DNA of 64,000 bases from Coprinus comatus. Lineage: Eukaryota; Basidiomycota; Agaricomycetes; Agaricales; Agaricaceae. The DNA lies in contig JAWPGT010000047.1 of the NCBI GenBank assembly GCA_034638255.1, forward strand, positions 62,001-126,000, given 5' to 3'. A program made the translations under genes and the position numbers. Below the pieces are notes generated by a model that did no database searches, was not told the DNA's origin, and saw only the letters and a list, made by a program, of their open reading frames with translations. Below are positions 24,928-37,177 of the stretch, in pieces; the stretch's first letter is position 1, and each line of letters opens with the position of its first letter.

Positions 24928-26952
24928 TCACATCCTGATGCCCAGGTTGACGTGGACAGCTTTGACGTTGGTATAGCTATGATAGGTAATTGGTGGTTAG
25001 AATGGATCCATCATAATGTGGCGAACGAAACTTACTTTGACAATGCATACTCTCCAAGTTCACGACCAATACCAGATTGCTTAAAGCCTCCGAATGGTAC
25101 GTTCGGGTCCAAAGTATTGATGCAGTTCACCTGAGCATAACAAACATCAATACATCATCCATGACTATCATAAGAGATTACAATATACCCATGCTGTTCC
25201 AGCTTGCAACCTATGAGCAGTGTCGAGGGCCTTGTTGATATCTTGGCTGAATACTGCAGCAGCAAGACCATAAGTAGTGTCATTGGCTTGACGGATCACA
25301 TCTATGTATAGCAGGTAAGATATACATAAGAACATCATTACTTTCGCTAAATTTGTGCTCGTACCTGCTTCGTCCTTGAATTTGATAACCACGCCAACAG
25401 GACCAAAGATCTCCTCCTGAACAATCCTCATCTCCGGTTTTACATTGGTGAAGATTGTAGGGTTGATAAAATAACCTTCATTTCCAAAGCGCTCGCCTCC
25501 TAGGTGGACAGTTGCACCCTCAGATTTACCAGAATCAATGTATGACATAATGCGCTGGATGATGACGTCAGAAATTACTCGAAAAAGTGAAAACCTTTTT
25601 GGAAGACCTTACATCGTATTGAATTTGCGATACTTGAGGACCTTGGTCAGTGTCTTGTCCAAATGGATCACCAAGTTTGATTGATTTGGCCTTTTCGGTG
25701 AACTTCTGCAAGAACTTGTCATAGATGCCCTCCTGAACGAAGATACGGGAACCAGCACAACAGGCTTGACCATGGTTCCAGCTGGTTACCCAGATAATCA
25801 GCCCTAAGCCTTATGCAAAAAAAAAATACGTTTTGTGAACTTACAAAATACCATGAGCAGCCCAGCTAACAGCTTGGTCTAGGTCGGCGTCATCGTAAAT
25901 AATGTTCGGAGATTTGCCACCAAGTTCGAGGGTGACATTTTTTAGGTTGGTCTTAGCAGCGGCTTCCATGATCTTGCGACCTACGAGAGTGCTACCGGTG
26001 AATGCGACCTACAGATATTCAAGTTCATTAATAAATCATATATTGAGACGTTTCTCACTAACCTTTTCAATCTTCATGTGGTGACTAATGGCATTTCCAA
26101 CAGTGTTTCCGTATCCTGTAAGGATGTTGACGACACCAGGAGGGAATCCGGCTTCTTGAATAATGCTGGCCATACGGATGGCAGTAAGGGGTGTGAACTC
26201 GGAGGGCTTAAGTATGATGCAGTTTCCAGTAGAAAGAGCTGGGCCCAACTTCCAAGCCATCATGAGGACTAGTTGAAAGGGTAAGGATTAGAGTCAAAAT
26301 TCAAAATAAATCTCAGTTACCATGACTTACTAGGGAAATTCCAAGGAATAATTTGGCCCACAACTCCAATAGGTTCGTGACGAGTATACGCGAGTTTGCG
26401 TTGATCTGTCTCAATGACTTTACCTGTCACCTTGTCAGCCCAACCAGCGTAATGCTTAATCGTCCCAATCGCGCCAGCAACATCAACACTCTTGGACCAA
26501 CCGAAAGCTTTGCCATTGTCCAAAGATTCGAGTGCAGCGAGTTCGTCGGTATACTTTTCCATCAACAGCGCAAGATTCCAGAGTAGGTCGGCACGCTTAG
26601 TACCAGGTGCATTCAATCCCCAGACAGTATCGAACGCTTTCTGTGCAGCGTCGACAGCAGCATCGACGTCTGCTGGTGTAGCCTCCGCAACCTTTGTGAT
26701 GAGCTGTCCATTGGCTTTACGAAATATGAGCTGTGAGTGGCATCGTGTCAATAACGTCACATACTAGGATTGATGACGCTGATTGCAGTGATAAGATAAA
26801 CAAATTAAATTAACACCTCAATAGATGGAAACGTACTCGATTGTAGTGTTATCGTGTCCATCGACGAACTGACCGTTAATAAAAAGTCCAGTGTTAAAGG
26901 ATGTTTCTCCTTTGTATGCGGGTGTGTCCCATTTATAAGTGAATGAAGGCAT
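24928..26952 (-). CDS. NAD(P)-dependent aldehyde dehydrogenase, copy 4 (fewer introns)
   Basis: The start at 26952 reads [15 protein letters not shown]; the end at 24928 reads VHVNLGIRM. Motifs: [18 protein letters not shown] (catalytic Asn), [28 protein letters not shown] (Glu base), GQACCAGSR (Cys nucleophile followed by a second Cys), [13 protein letters not shown] and [19 protein letters not shown]. It keeps the introns that flank the 14-bp VINP micro-exon. It lacks the introns after NTG, after AAQK, and in several other places used by the other copies, and it has one of its own after KIEK. This copy is clearly more diverged, closer to ordinary fungal cytosolic ALDHs, and may be the ancestral housekeeping type. 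It is probably active. Confidence 0.88.
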
Positions 26953-26995
26953 GAGAGGAGAAAGAGATTAGCTCTTGAGAACGACAAGGGTGGGA

Positions 26996-27002
26996 TTATA
27001 TA
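26996..27002 (-). promoter_or_regulatory. TATA-like box of ALDH copy 4
   Basis: TATATAA on the minus strand lies 43 bp upstream of the start codon at 26952. Confidence 0.5.
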
Positions 27003-28048
27003 ACGTCTACCGTTTGGACAAACCCCTGAGTATTACATTCCCCGGATCTTCCTTTGCCTACTAATTGATGACAAACATACTTAATTGCATTCTTCTGTGG
27101 GCTCAGGAGTTCACATGTCCACGGTTCCACTCACATCCCCTTTCGTCCAATGACAGCGTCTCATTAGGAGGTCATCCAATTAACCACTTTTTGCCAACTA
27201 GATCTAGTTGACTCAAGCTGTAGCTTGTAGTATCACTGTTCTCTCTGCAAACCACAAGTACTGGCGAATCCGAAGGGCGAATCCGAGTCTCACTTACAAT
27301 TGTCAGGACAACGAATTAAGTCAGCTGTTTCAAAATAAAATCCAGTTATGGTTTGTCACGTTGGTGAGTCTAAGAACGGTGTTAGAAGTAATACGGTAGA
27401 AAGATTCCCCTTTGTTAATCCCTTGCATCTAAGTGCACGGCCCTTCGTTTTTCCACGACAAAGTTCGATAATGATGATTCTTAAGTTCGCTATGAGCCAT
27501 TGTTTTGGATATCAAATCGATTGGTTCTAGTTCCTCGAAATAGCACTATTTATAACGGGGCGATATCTTGGCTTCCTACTCTACTTAAAAGGCAAACTTT
27601 ATGGAGAGGAGACTCAGGAGAGATCGTAGCGGGCCGCGGCCCGGGTCAATTAAAATAAAACTTGATTACACCTGCCCTCACTAATTTATGATATATATAT
27701 CCACCTCTCTTTCTCTTATATTCAACCCGGTGGTGATATGAAGTGGATGCAAATACAAGAGAATCGGTAGGTAGAATCTGCAAGAACAGAGTCATGTAAC
27801 ATTCCACATAGATGTGAGAGAAAATACGATAATTGTAGTATGCAAATGCGATCTCATTATCCTGATCAATTTATATGACATCGCAGTAGAAACAAAGATA
27901 GATTACACAAACTCCCGTCAAATTCATCTCAACGATGATCGATAGGGTGGTATCACTGTATCATCCCTACCGTAGGTGTCAGACCCACACTTGGACCAAA
28001 TACGAGACCGTGAGAACTTAGAAGTTGGTCTCGAGTCGCAGCGTCATC

Positions 28049-28082
28049 GTGGGGTCATATCTTGTGCAGCACATGACCCCAC
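28049..28082. repeat. Inverted repeat, 10-bp perfect arms
   Basis: GTGGGGTCAT at 28049-28058 and ATGACCCCAC at 28073-28082 are exact reverse complements around a 14-nt spacer that itself contains TGTGC/GCACA. It could form a hairpin or be a two-fold protein site. Confidence 0.7.
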
Positions 28083-28165
28083 AATCATATTTCCCAAGTA
28101 CTTACCAAGTACCTACCAGAGGACATGAAAGATAAACAACTCTTTTCTATGATACTAGCGGTGCA

Positions 28166-28182
28166 CCCGTGCTACGCACGGG
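28166..28182. repeat. CCCGTGC-TAC-GCACGGG hairpin followed by CTAG
   Basis: A perfect 7-bp stem with a 3-nt loop, followed directly by CTAG and preceded by CTAGC. GC-rich hairpins of this look occur near Helitron termini, but the expected spacing of the CTRR end and a TC start were not shown. It is a weak candidate only. Confidence 0.45.
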
Positions 28183-28908
28183 CTAGGGTCAGTGAATTGT
28201 CGAAATCCCCATAGGATGTATGTATCTGACTTGGGGCTAATTCTGTCATGCACATGATGGTATGTTAAGCCCGTGTCTAGTGAGTTTTGAGTAGGGATTA
28301 GAACAGAACGATTTCCTAATATTGAGTTGTTGACAGTAAGTTCTACATCTATTCTGTTGAAGTCCTAAGCAAGTGGAACGGCTCCAGGATCCAGATGAAA
28401 GTAGATTCTCTAGATGGATGGACTACATATTTGGTATTTAACATTCGACGCCACTGTTTCCTTTTGCGTTAGAACATGACGCTGTTCAACGTCATCGTGC
28501 ACCCATTATTCACGTAATATTACCGTTTTAAATGTTATCGTGTCCACTTCTCCACTCGATCTCCACGCAAATTGACCTTCCGGCCAATCATCTTTCGTGC
28601 TTGGCTTGACACTAAACTGCGTATAGTATTTTTTAATTGGAGCATTTTGACGTTTGTCTTTGACGTTTGTCTCGTGAGAAAAAGCCTTTGTCTTTTGTAT
28701 AATAGATGGGTTTCATTCCTAATTTAGATCATTGATGGGTGCAGTCCCAGTGACCACTTGGGGCTGTATTATCTGTAGATCCAGCAGCCACTTCAGGTAT
28801 GACTTGAGAATATCACAAAAAGTAGATTTTTCGCGGGTGAAAATATAAAATTTAATACATCGTCACATCGGAGTCTGGTTTGTTACAAGCTTGAGAGTTG
28901 CCGAACGC

Positions 28909-28973
28909 AGACCTAGGTCTTGATCATGAGGAAGCCCAAGCGGAATTCCCAGGCTTCATCAAGACCTAGGTCT
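28909..28973. repeat. Imperfect long inverted repeat (22-bp stem with bulge)
   Basis: AGACCTAGGTCTTGAT (28909 onward) is matched by ATCAAGACCTAGGTCT ending at 28973. A further GAAGCC/GGCTTC pairs inside after a 6-nt bulge. Each arm also contains the palindrome AGACCTAGGTCT. It resembles a small foldback element or a strong hairpin. Confidence 0.7.
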
Positions 28974-30251
28974 CCGTTTTTGGCTGGTAGGTCTCGTGCA
29001 GACCTGCTTCCCGAAAGGGCTCTAAAGTGTCCCAGAGTTACAGGTAGGTATACTTAAAGCATAACCGCAGGAGCCAGACTTGAGCTTGGGTATGGTAAGA
29101 CTTGGGTATTATGTATAATAACTTGCAATCAGAGTATACAGTATATTCTCGGCGAATCAAGTAATCGCTGATGTGTCATGAATATTGAGTATATAGGTAT
29201 AAATTCATAGTCCAATTATCATGCCACCTGTGTAATAAGTACGGAAACCACAGCGACCAACCTCGAGAGAGCGAGGGATGGATGAGCGCGGGGGCTCACC
29301 TATCTGTGCACCTGGTAGTGATAGGGGAAAGAGGGAGGATATTTAATAGAAAGGAGTGTTTTTGGAGGGCAGGGTACAGAGGGGCTACTTATGGTGTGGG
29401 CAAGTCCAAGGGGATACTTTTCCCGCCTAAACTTCCCCACACCGCATACATGTGATAATTTCCAGATAATTTCATTCAGGACCCGTGATGCATGATCGAT
29501 GGTTGATAAGATAAGATGCGGCAACGTTGTTAGTGTCAAGCTATAGCCAAGCGCAAACAAATATCAAGAAAATCGCCATATGGGCCTCTGGCACGCGTTC
29601 ATCGACGTCCATCAGCAGCAGGTAATCTGAATGCCTTTCACAATGCCTTTGAACCTTGGACTTTCTCTTCCAAAGTGATTCTGAATCACACGTAGTACCA
29701 CGCACGGTCGTCTGCTTGATTGGCCCCGTTCTTGTTATGATGAGTTACTGGTCGCCTAACATGTCGCTTACTCAGTCTACCTCTCAAAACCTCATCGTAT
29801 TCGGCATGTGCGAGTACAACAAGTTATCACTCTTGACGTGGTAAGCGTGGTGTGCAGCATAGATAACCTAAAAAACCAATCATTCATTGTATTTCATTTG
29901 ATGTCGAACTGTCATCTTGGTAATTATGCACCTGCTTCTATTCATCGTTGTAGGTCATTATCTGATTAAAACATATAGTTTCAGCGTGTAACACTAACAT
30001 TACGCTACCTCCATCTTCGAAGATCATTGCTATTTTCACCTCCGATTAAGATATTATATTGTTCTTGTGGGATCACTATTCGGATGACGTATCTTTTCCT
30101 GATCAAACCAAGTACAAGTAACATATGCAACTGACATCAAACGTGTGGAAGAGACAGCGTCGAGTCGCTGATGTGTGCTGATCCGACGACATTGGCATAT
30201 GGTGCGGAAATTCTTCTTATCTTCTAGTTTTTCTTTATTCAAAAAAATGGG

Positions 30252-30259
30252 TATAAAAG
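30252..30259 (+). promoter_or_regulatory. TATA-like box of the secreted protein gene
   Basis: TATAAAAG lies 86 bp upstream of the start codon at 30345. Confidence 0.45.
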
Positions 30260-30344
30260 CGACCATACACTCTAGCCATTGAAGGAACTGCAGCGAGATC
30301 TGTTGCACCACCGCATCCATTGTTTGAGCATTGGAGCTTGAAAT

Positions 30345-32688
30345 ATGGTCGCTTTAGGCTTGTTACTTTTACCTTTGCTCGGCTCGACCGTATTGGCTGC
30401 TCGCCCACGCAAAAACGATTGGGCCAAGCCTTGTTTCGATGGTGAATGTTTCTACGACTTGCCCGAGAAGTCTGCGACATCCCCAGGTGGTTCACTCAGG
30501 ATTGTACGTCAAGTGATGATTGCTCTTTATATTTTACTAATTTAACGACCATTTACAGTGGGGTAGCCCTAAAGCCATTACTGATGTTACTCGCTCTGCG
30601 GGATGGATAATTCTCGGTTGTGAGCCCAACTCTCTCGCACAAGATATTCGCCTTGTTTGCCAGAATGATGAATCCAACCCCCGTGGTTGTGGACATCTGT
30701 TCCGCTCCAAGGGTGCAATCAACAAGATTGTTCGTCTTCCTGAGGATGTGAGTAATACACTAGTGCAACAAATTATTCCTCGAGGCTTACAATAGATTCA
30801 GTGTGGTGCGGGACCGTTTGCTCGTATTTCTGGTGCATATGTCGCCGAAGATCAAAGAATTCCCGCTTCGATCCAAGGCCAACTCGTTCGTCGCTCTGGA
30901 GAGCCCGCCATTGTCCGTGGGCTCACATTGGACACTGACTTCTCTCAAATCGATGTCCTAGAGTAAGTGGTAAACAGACTGGACGTTTTATCGTAATTTA
31001 ACTTTTATTATCCCGCTTATAGGACTGGTGAAGTCGAGATGGAACTCGAAGGTGCCAATGTACCCGGAGAGGAGGGTGATGCTCTCCCAGACTCTCCCAG
31101 CGCCCGTGCCTTGAACTCTCGTATCGTACAAGACCGTGGTTTATTCGACTGGATTGAAAATGCTTTCAACAGTAGGTGTATTTCTTCTTATTATCTTCTT
31201 GATGGTCACTAAGAACAAATATAGAGTGGAATAACTGGGACAAGACCATTACCAAGAATCTTACACCTCTCAACGTCGATAAATCTTACAACCTCTTCGA
31301 TTTGTCAATCTCCTGCCCTGCCAATGGCGGATATTTGGCCTACTACGCAACATTGAAAGCTGATCTTTACGGAAAGGCATATACAACCATTGTTGTTGGT
31401 GCTGCGGCCAAGGGTACTATCATTCCACCTAAGATCAAGGAATTCGGTGTCTTCGCAAATCTCAATGGATTTGTCAACGGTAAATTTGTTCTTACTGGCA
31501 CTGCTTCGGTATGTATTACTTTTCGAATTATAATAGCAGAGCAGCCTCTTATGAAACTTTAGGGTACTGTCGATACTGGCTTGAAAACCATACTCGAAAT
31601 TGGCATTCCCGGATTCAGTTTCCCTGGGTGAGTCTATATCTATATCAATTCTGAATGTAATATTCGATAACTAACCACATTTTACAGTATTCTTACCATC
31701 GGGCCTAGCTTCAAGATCCAAGGCCAAGCCAAAGCAACTTTAGATATTGATGTCAACCTCACTGTTGATGTTGCTTATACTCTCACCGATGCTAAGCTTT
31801 TCTGGCCTAAATCCGCAAACAATCTTTCTGGCGGAGGATTCAATCCCGGTACTAATGGTACGCATTCTATTACTTGCTTAATGTGAAAACTATTTTTTAA
31901 ATCATCACGCAGAGTTGAAACTCTCCATCAACCCCTCATTCGCTTCAAGGGCCACTGTTGAAGCTCACTTCTTGCCAAGAATTGATCTCGGTATCTCAGC
32001 CTTTGCTGGTCTTGTTAAGGCGACTGTGTTCTTGAACCTTGATGCTAGTGCCGATGCTTCTCTTACCTTTAATGCGGGAGGCTCAGCTGGAACCACCACT
32101 CTCCTTTCGCTTCCTATAAGAACACTCAATCCCACCCTCATCACTGCGGTACCTACCCTCGTCACCGCAGTACCTACCCTCATCACCGGCCCAATAGCTA
32201 CCGCAACCTTAACCCCCATCTCCTCATTATCTATCACTCGTATTCCTACTCTGATCGCCGATCCTCCTCTCGCCACTCTCAATCCATCCCGATCTCTCAT
32301 CCCGATCTCTCCTAGAGAAGAAGAATTAGTAGTCAGAGATGGTGAATTAGAAAGTAGGGCAGATTGGTATGTTAATGGATGTGTGGATATCAATGCCCGT
32401 CTTAGTATCAACGCTGGCGCCGATGCGAGCTTCTTTGGTCTTTTCGATGCATCCACTTCAGTATCTTTGGTTAACAAGAAGTGGGATATCTATGACGTAA
32501 GTCGTTCACTTGCTATGTAGACTCTATTGATTCTCACTGACGGATTTTTATACTAGAAATGCTGGGGTACTACCGCGAAGCGCTCTGAGATTCCTGACCT
32601 CCTTGCTGAGCGCTCGCTTCATTACTTGACGCCACGTGGTCTAGGATGTCAACCTTCCAACTCGCAGACTTTGGTTAGCCTTATTTAA
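30345..32688 (+). CDS. Secreted NDWxKPC-motif protein of unknown function, paralog 1
   Basis: Nine exons (30345-30503, 30559-30747, 30802-30962, 31023-31171, 31225-31508, 31563-31627, 31688-31857, 31913-32496, 32557-32688) give 630 residues. A signal peptide ends near residue 18 (VLAA). It is followed by NDWAKPCFDGECFYDLP, then ITDVTRSAGWIILGC and AQDIRLVC, a cysteine-containing N-terminal domain. A linker with GLFDWIENAFN leads to a larger domain rich in short beta-like segments (IPGFSFPGILTIGPSFKI, ATVEAHFLPRIDLGISAFAG). A Ser/Thr/Pro-Leu-rich insert with repeated LITAVPTL words (about residues 450-500) precedes the cysteine-containing C-terminus. I know such proteins as widespread hypothetical secreted proteins of Agaricomycetes; no function is known. 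The same architecture occurs at 61.1 kb. Confidence 0.8.
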
Positions 32689-35000
32689 GCAAACCTCCCT
32701 ATACGGATACCCTGTATACTTAACATTGTCTGCTTAAACTCATCACTCCAATAAATTGAATATTGCATCATTTATTTCATTGATCAAACTTGGATTCTTC
32801 TGGTTGATTTGTTCATCACAGGGTATCGAACGCTCCGGTTCCACTTGGTTTTAGTGCGATATCTTATCGCTAATTTGATAAGCGATGCTTTAGCATACGA
32901 GTGCCTATACAATGTTGATTCACTATTCACAATGGATTTGGCTATTTAAACGGCTGCTGTGAGAAAGTGTTCACATGCTGATATCTCTAAGTAGATCAGG
33001 GGTAATTGTCGGTTACTTATTTACACTCTTCGAAATGAAGTACCAGTTCAAGCTTTCAAGGCTGAAAGGCAGATCTTAGAATCAAAGAAACTGGGTGATG
33101 TAAAACGTGGTCTATCCGTAATAATGAATGACAGTATTAAAGGAGGAAAATGCTGCTCAGACCCGCTTGGTGAATAGTTGTTAAAAGTAACTGCTTCTTT
33201 TACCTGGTACTTCCTTTGGGAAAGTCTGGAAGAATACTAGAAGCTTCGCTTGAAGCCTTCACGCCCCACATCTTTGGACAACGCGACGGCGGCGTCCTCT
33301 CCCGAACCGGTGCTTATATCAAATATCAAACTAATACATACCTGTAAAGATTTCGTTAGTACACGTGCGTAGCATACCTTAGGGTAGACTGTTTCAGCAA
33401 GGACGATATCGGACATGTACTCACAAAAAGCTGAAGGCAGCAGAACGGTGGAATGTTCCAGAATTACTTTTCATACATACCGGCGCCCATCAATCACAGA
33501 GTAGTATGTCCAAAAGTAGCGGTTAACGGCTCACTCGTACGTATGTGTAAACATTGTCTAGACCCACTTTAAGGCTCATTGTTTCGTGGTTTCCCGTATT
33601 CAATTCTCTGAAGTAATTTTTGTGACGAAATGGAAGCATGCTAAGATTAATTCATGAATCAATGATGGTGTACAATCTGTATCCAAATACTGGAGAGCCG
33701 TCCGCATCGTATCATTTGAGGTGCTACACTACGGAGACTGAGAAGCTGATGGATTGTCTAATGTGGTATTCTTGTCGCACAGGTACCGTCCAACTTTTTT
33801 TTAAGTCAACGCAATACTCAAAATAGAGATAGTTGATGATGACTTCGGGTGCCTCGCTAAGGTAATAGACCACAGTCATCGCTAACCCCCCTAATGATAC
33901 ATGTGTGCCTTTTCCCAAGACGCCCACGCGTGTTTTAGGACATCAATAAAACTAATTGGTTTGATGATCATAGATGATTATGAGATATATCAATCAGATT
34001 CTGATATATCGCAGCCTGATAGTAAGCTGTAACCTTTGACACTTATCTTTGAACTCAATTAGTGAAGGTTTAGCAACATATCTGATTGAACAGAGAAGTT
34101 GCACAATATGAACATAGTAGGGTCCTTGGACTCTGGAGACCGCCCCAGACGAGCTGGGCCACCTGTATCTACGTCATTATTTGTGAGGTGCTACAGTTTC
34201 AGCACCAGAGCTGCGGAACTAATATTATGATGGGCATTAAGATTTAATAAAATGTGACTTGTTAAGGTTTGAGGAAGTCACTATCAATAAACTATCAATG
34301 AGATACGCCCTCCACAATGGCCCCAACTCCGCATGACTATTAGAGTTCTTGATGTTGATGTTGTTCAACTAGATGCGCTGCATCGTATATTTGGCCTTGT
34401 GCGAGAACAAAGTTGTGAGAGTATGTGTATGTCGCTTATAATCAGAAGATGGACCCAAGTGGGCTGCCGAGTGTATTACTATCAAAGACATCAAAGACAC
34501 TACGTATATATCATCTCAGATGCTAGATCGGACTCCCCTCGTGGATGAACCAATAGGTGATGATTATAGTAATAATTGTACTCAACACAAGCTTCATGAT
34601 TTCAAAAATGATGATCTCGTCTCTTCGGTTATATTAGCCAATAACTGCTCGTGCCGCGTACATTGGATCCTAATCAATGGGAAACTCCCGTGACTTTGAT
34701 TTACACCTTACTACATACAGCTTCGATCAAGATATGAAAAGCTAGCTCCTGCCATGAATAATCTCTGGGCGCGTGCTGTATTTAGATTGTAAATAGTTGG
34801 AATCGACTTGATGGCGGTTAATACCACCATTTGATCCATTCATACTAACTAGTATTCATTTGCTTAATTTATTGCCAAACTTGTACCATATTCTCCTGTA
34901 TTCTGATGGAATTCTGGCGGACTTGGACTGGGATTCAGGGTATAAATACCGTAAAGTTTATGAGGTGTTCCCTCACCAATCACTTTTTGACTACTCTATC
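32689..35000. other. Intergenic, 2.3 kb, no gene seen
   Basis: Short frames at 33.6-33.9 and 34.3-34.5 kb carry no family features. The promoter of the halogenase lies at its right end. Confidence 0.45.
34941..34948 (+). promoter_or_regulatory. TATA box of the halogenase gene
   Basis: TATAAATA lies 60 bp upstream of the start codon at 35001. Confidence 0.55.
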
Positions 35001-36928
35001 ATGCCGTCCACTCCGACAAAGACCACTGTACTTGTTATTGGTGGGGGACCTGCTGGATCTTATGCAGCATCTGTCCTTGCCCGTAATGGTGTTGATGTAA
35101 CTATTCTCGAATCTTCAAAACACCCTCGTTACCACGTTGGGGAATCACTGCTTGCCAGCCTCAACTATTTCTTGGAATACGTGGAAGCCCGCGACAAAGT
35201 TTTAGCACATGGTTTCATCAAGAAGCCGGGAGGTGCTTTTAAATTGAGCAAGGATTTCCCTGTGGCATATACCAATTTTGTAAGTAGACTCAACATCAAC
35301 GGGTACCATAATTGGCAAATTAACATGGTGGTAGGTGGACAAGGATGGTCGTAATCATTCTTTCAATGTTGTGAGTGGGATTTGGTTAAATGATAGACTA
35401 AGCCTCGCTAATATAAACGTTTAAACTCGCTTACAGAACCGGTCAGAGTTTGATGAATTACTCTTCCGTCATGCGGGATCACAAGGGGCCCGCTTGCTTG
35501 ATCAACACAAGGTCACAGAAATCCTTTTTTCTGAGACTGAACCAGAACGCCCAGTTGCTGTGAAATGGGTGTCGAACTCGTTAGGGACGAGTGGTACAAT
35601 TGCTTTCGACTATTTGATTGATGCTTCTGGCCGTCAGGGCATCATGTCCACGAGATACCATAAAGATCGTAGGATGACACAGAGTCTCAAGGTAAGAGAT
35701 AATAATTCCGTATATGGCCCCAGTGGTCTGACTGAATTCCAGAACTCTGCGGTATGGGGCTATTGGAAGGGATCAAAGATTTATGGTGAAGGAACAGACC
35801 GTTACGGTGAGCAATTGCCTGACATAAGATGACTCACGTGTGCATACTCACGATCACGCCACAGGTGCCCCTATGTTGGAATCTCTTGAAGGTAAGTAAC
35901 GAGGTTGAACAGCTTCAGGGTTCGTAAGACCTACAGGTTTCGCAGATAACACGGGGTGGTGCTGGTACATCCCAGTTAATGATGGAACAATCTCTGTTGG
36001 GGTTTGCATGCATGAAGAATTCATAAAAAAGAAGAAGGCTGGCAAAACACTTGAAGAATTTTACCTCGACCAATTCCAATGGCTTACAGAAGTCCGAACG
36101 CTTAAGGCGGATGGTGTCCTAGTACCTCATAAAGAAGGGAAAGATTGTCCCATATACATGGCAACCGATTACAGCTACCTGGCAGATGACGTTGGAAAAC
36201 TCAATTACAGATTGGTCGGCGATGCTGCTGGTAAGCATACTTTTCATAACTAGTGCTCAGAGAAATCATGGGAGCTTACTTGACATATAGCTTTCATCGA
36301 CCCTTTCTTTTCTTCTGGAGTACATTTAGCAGCTACGGGTGGTCTATCTGCCGCATTATCCATTCTGTCCTTGATCAATGGGGGTACTGATGAAGCAACC
36401 GCTGCCAAATTCCACGAAGATGAACTCAAGGCTGCATATACAAGGTGATATCAACTTCTCATACAACGTGTAATGCTTTAACATATCTACCTCAGGTTCT
36501 TCCTCATTGTTCTCGCTGGGTATAAGCAAATGCGAGGAGGAGTGAATTCCAATGTTCTCAATGACATTGGAGAGACGGATTTTAACCGCGCGTTTGACAT
36601 CATTCGTCCCGTTATTCAAGGAACAGGAGATATTGGCATGGATAGAGGTTCAAAGGGCAGCAAAGAGCTTTCCGAGAAGGAGCTGACCAATACCATTGAC
36701 TTTGTGTTCCGACTTTTCAACCACAAAGAGGAAAATCCGGATCAAGATGAACGGTTAGAAGGAAATTATTTCGGTTTGGACAAGGATGCACGAGAACGCC
36801 TGAAAGAACTTTCCTCATATATCCCTCAGATGAGGAATTTCAACGGTATTGGCCATATGTTAGACAAGGCTAAAGAGCAGATGAAACTTTCAGTTCTGCG
36901 AGAACCAGCTCCGAAAATACCAGCTTGA
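35001..36928 (+). CDS. Flavin-dependent halogenase (Armillaria halogenase type)
   Basis: Eight exons (35001-35279, 35344-35370, 35437-35691, 35743-35806, 35865-35891, 35946-36230, 36291-36444, 36496-36928) give 507 residues. Residues 14-19 are GGGPAG, the FAD-binding loop, followed by VTILESSKHPRYHVGESLL. The halogenase hallmark WxWxIP appears as GWCWYIP. Further blocks are NRSEFDELL, YLIDASGRQG, VAVWGYW-like NSAVWGYWKG, and LVGDAAGFIDPFFSSGVHLA-like GDAAAFIDPFFSSGVHLA after splicing. These enzymes use FADH2, O2 and halide to chlorinate aromatic substrates; in Armillaria, relatives chlorinate melleolide orsellinate groups. The 51-bp intron at 35692-35742 is a multiple of three, so retention would keep the frame. 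No PKS or terpene synthase lies in the window, so the substrate is open. It converges with the transporter gene. Confidence 0.87.
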
Positions 36929-37177
36929 TTCATAACTGTAGATAATATCGTCTTATTTTTTTTTGTGCTTTTGTATTTATCATATGTAAAAATAGTAGGT
37001 ACCTCTGGTGTAAAGTATGTTTAGTTGGAAACACGTTTGTAAGGGAATGTCAAAATCAAGTTGAGCTTGTACATAAATAAGTGATGGAGAATGACATGTA
37101 TTATGCACTTCTATTTACGCGAGATTTCGATAAGTAGTGGAAGAAAATCATCATTGTGATATCACAAAAAGTCTACT

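Larger units (their letters stand above)
26953..30344. other. 3.4-kb gene-poor region with several inverted repeats
   Basis: No coding gene was recognised. It holds a perfect 12-bp palindrome GGGCCGCGGCCC (27631-27642), inverted repeats at 28049-28082 and 28909-28973, and a CCCGTGC/GCACGGG hairpin at 28166-28182. Short frames at 29.3-29.85 kb look random. It may be a graveyard of small non-autonomous elements. Confidence 0.45.

Noticed and set aside
27631..27642. Perfect palindrome GGGCCGCGGCCC
   Set aside because: Striking, but a single short site with no repeated context; no function can be argued.
31965..32477. 170-codon minus-strand frame
   Set aside because: Antisense to the large last-but-one exon of the NDWxKPC gene; no family features.
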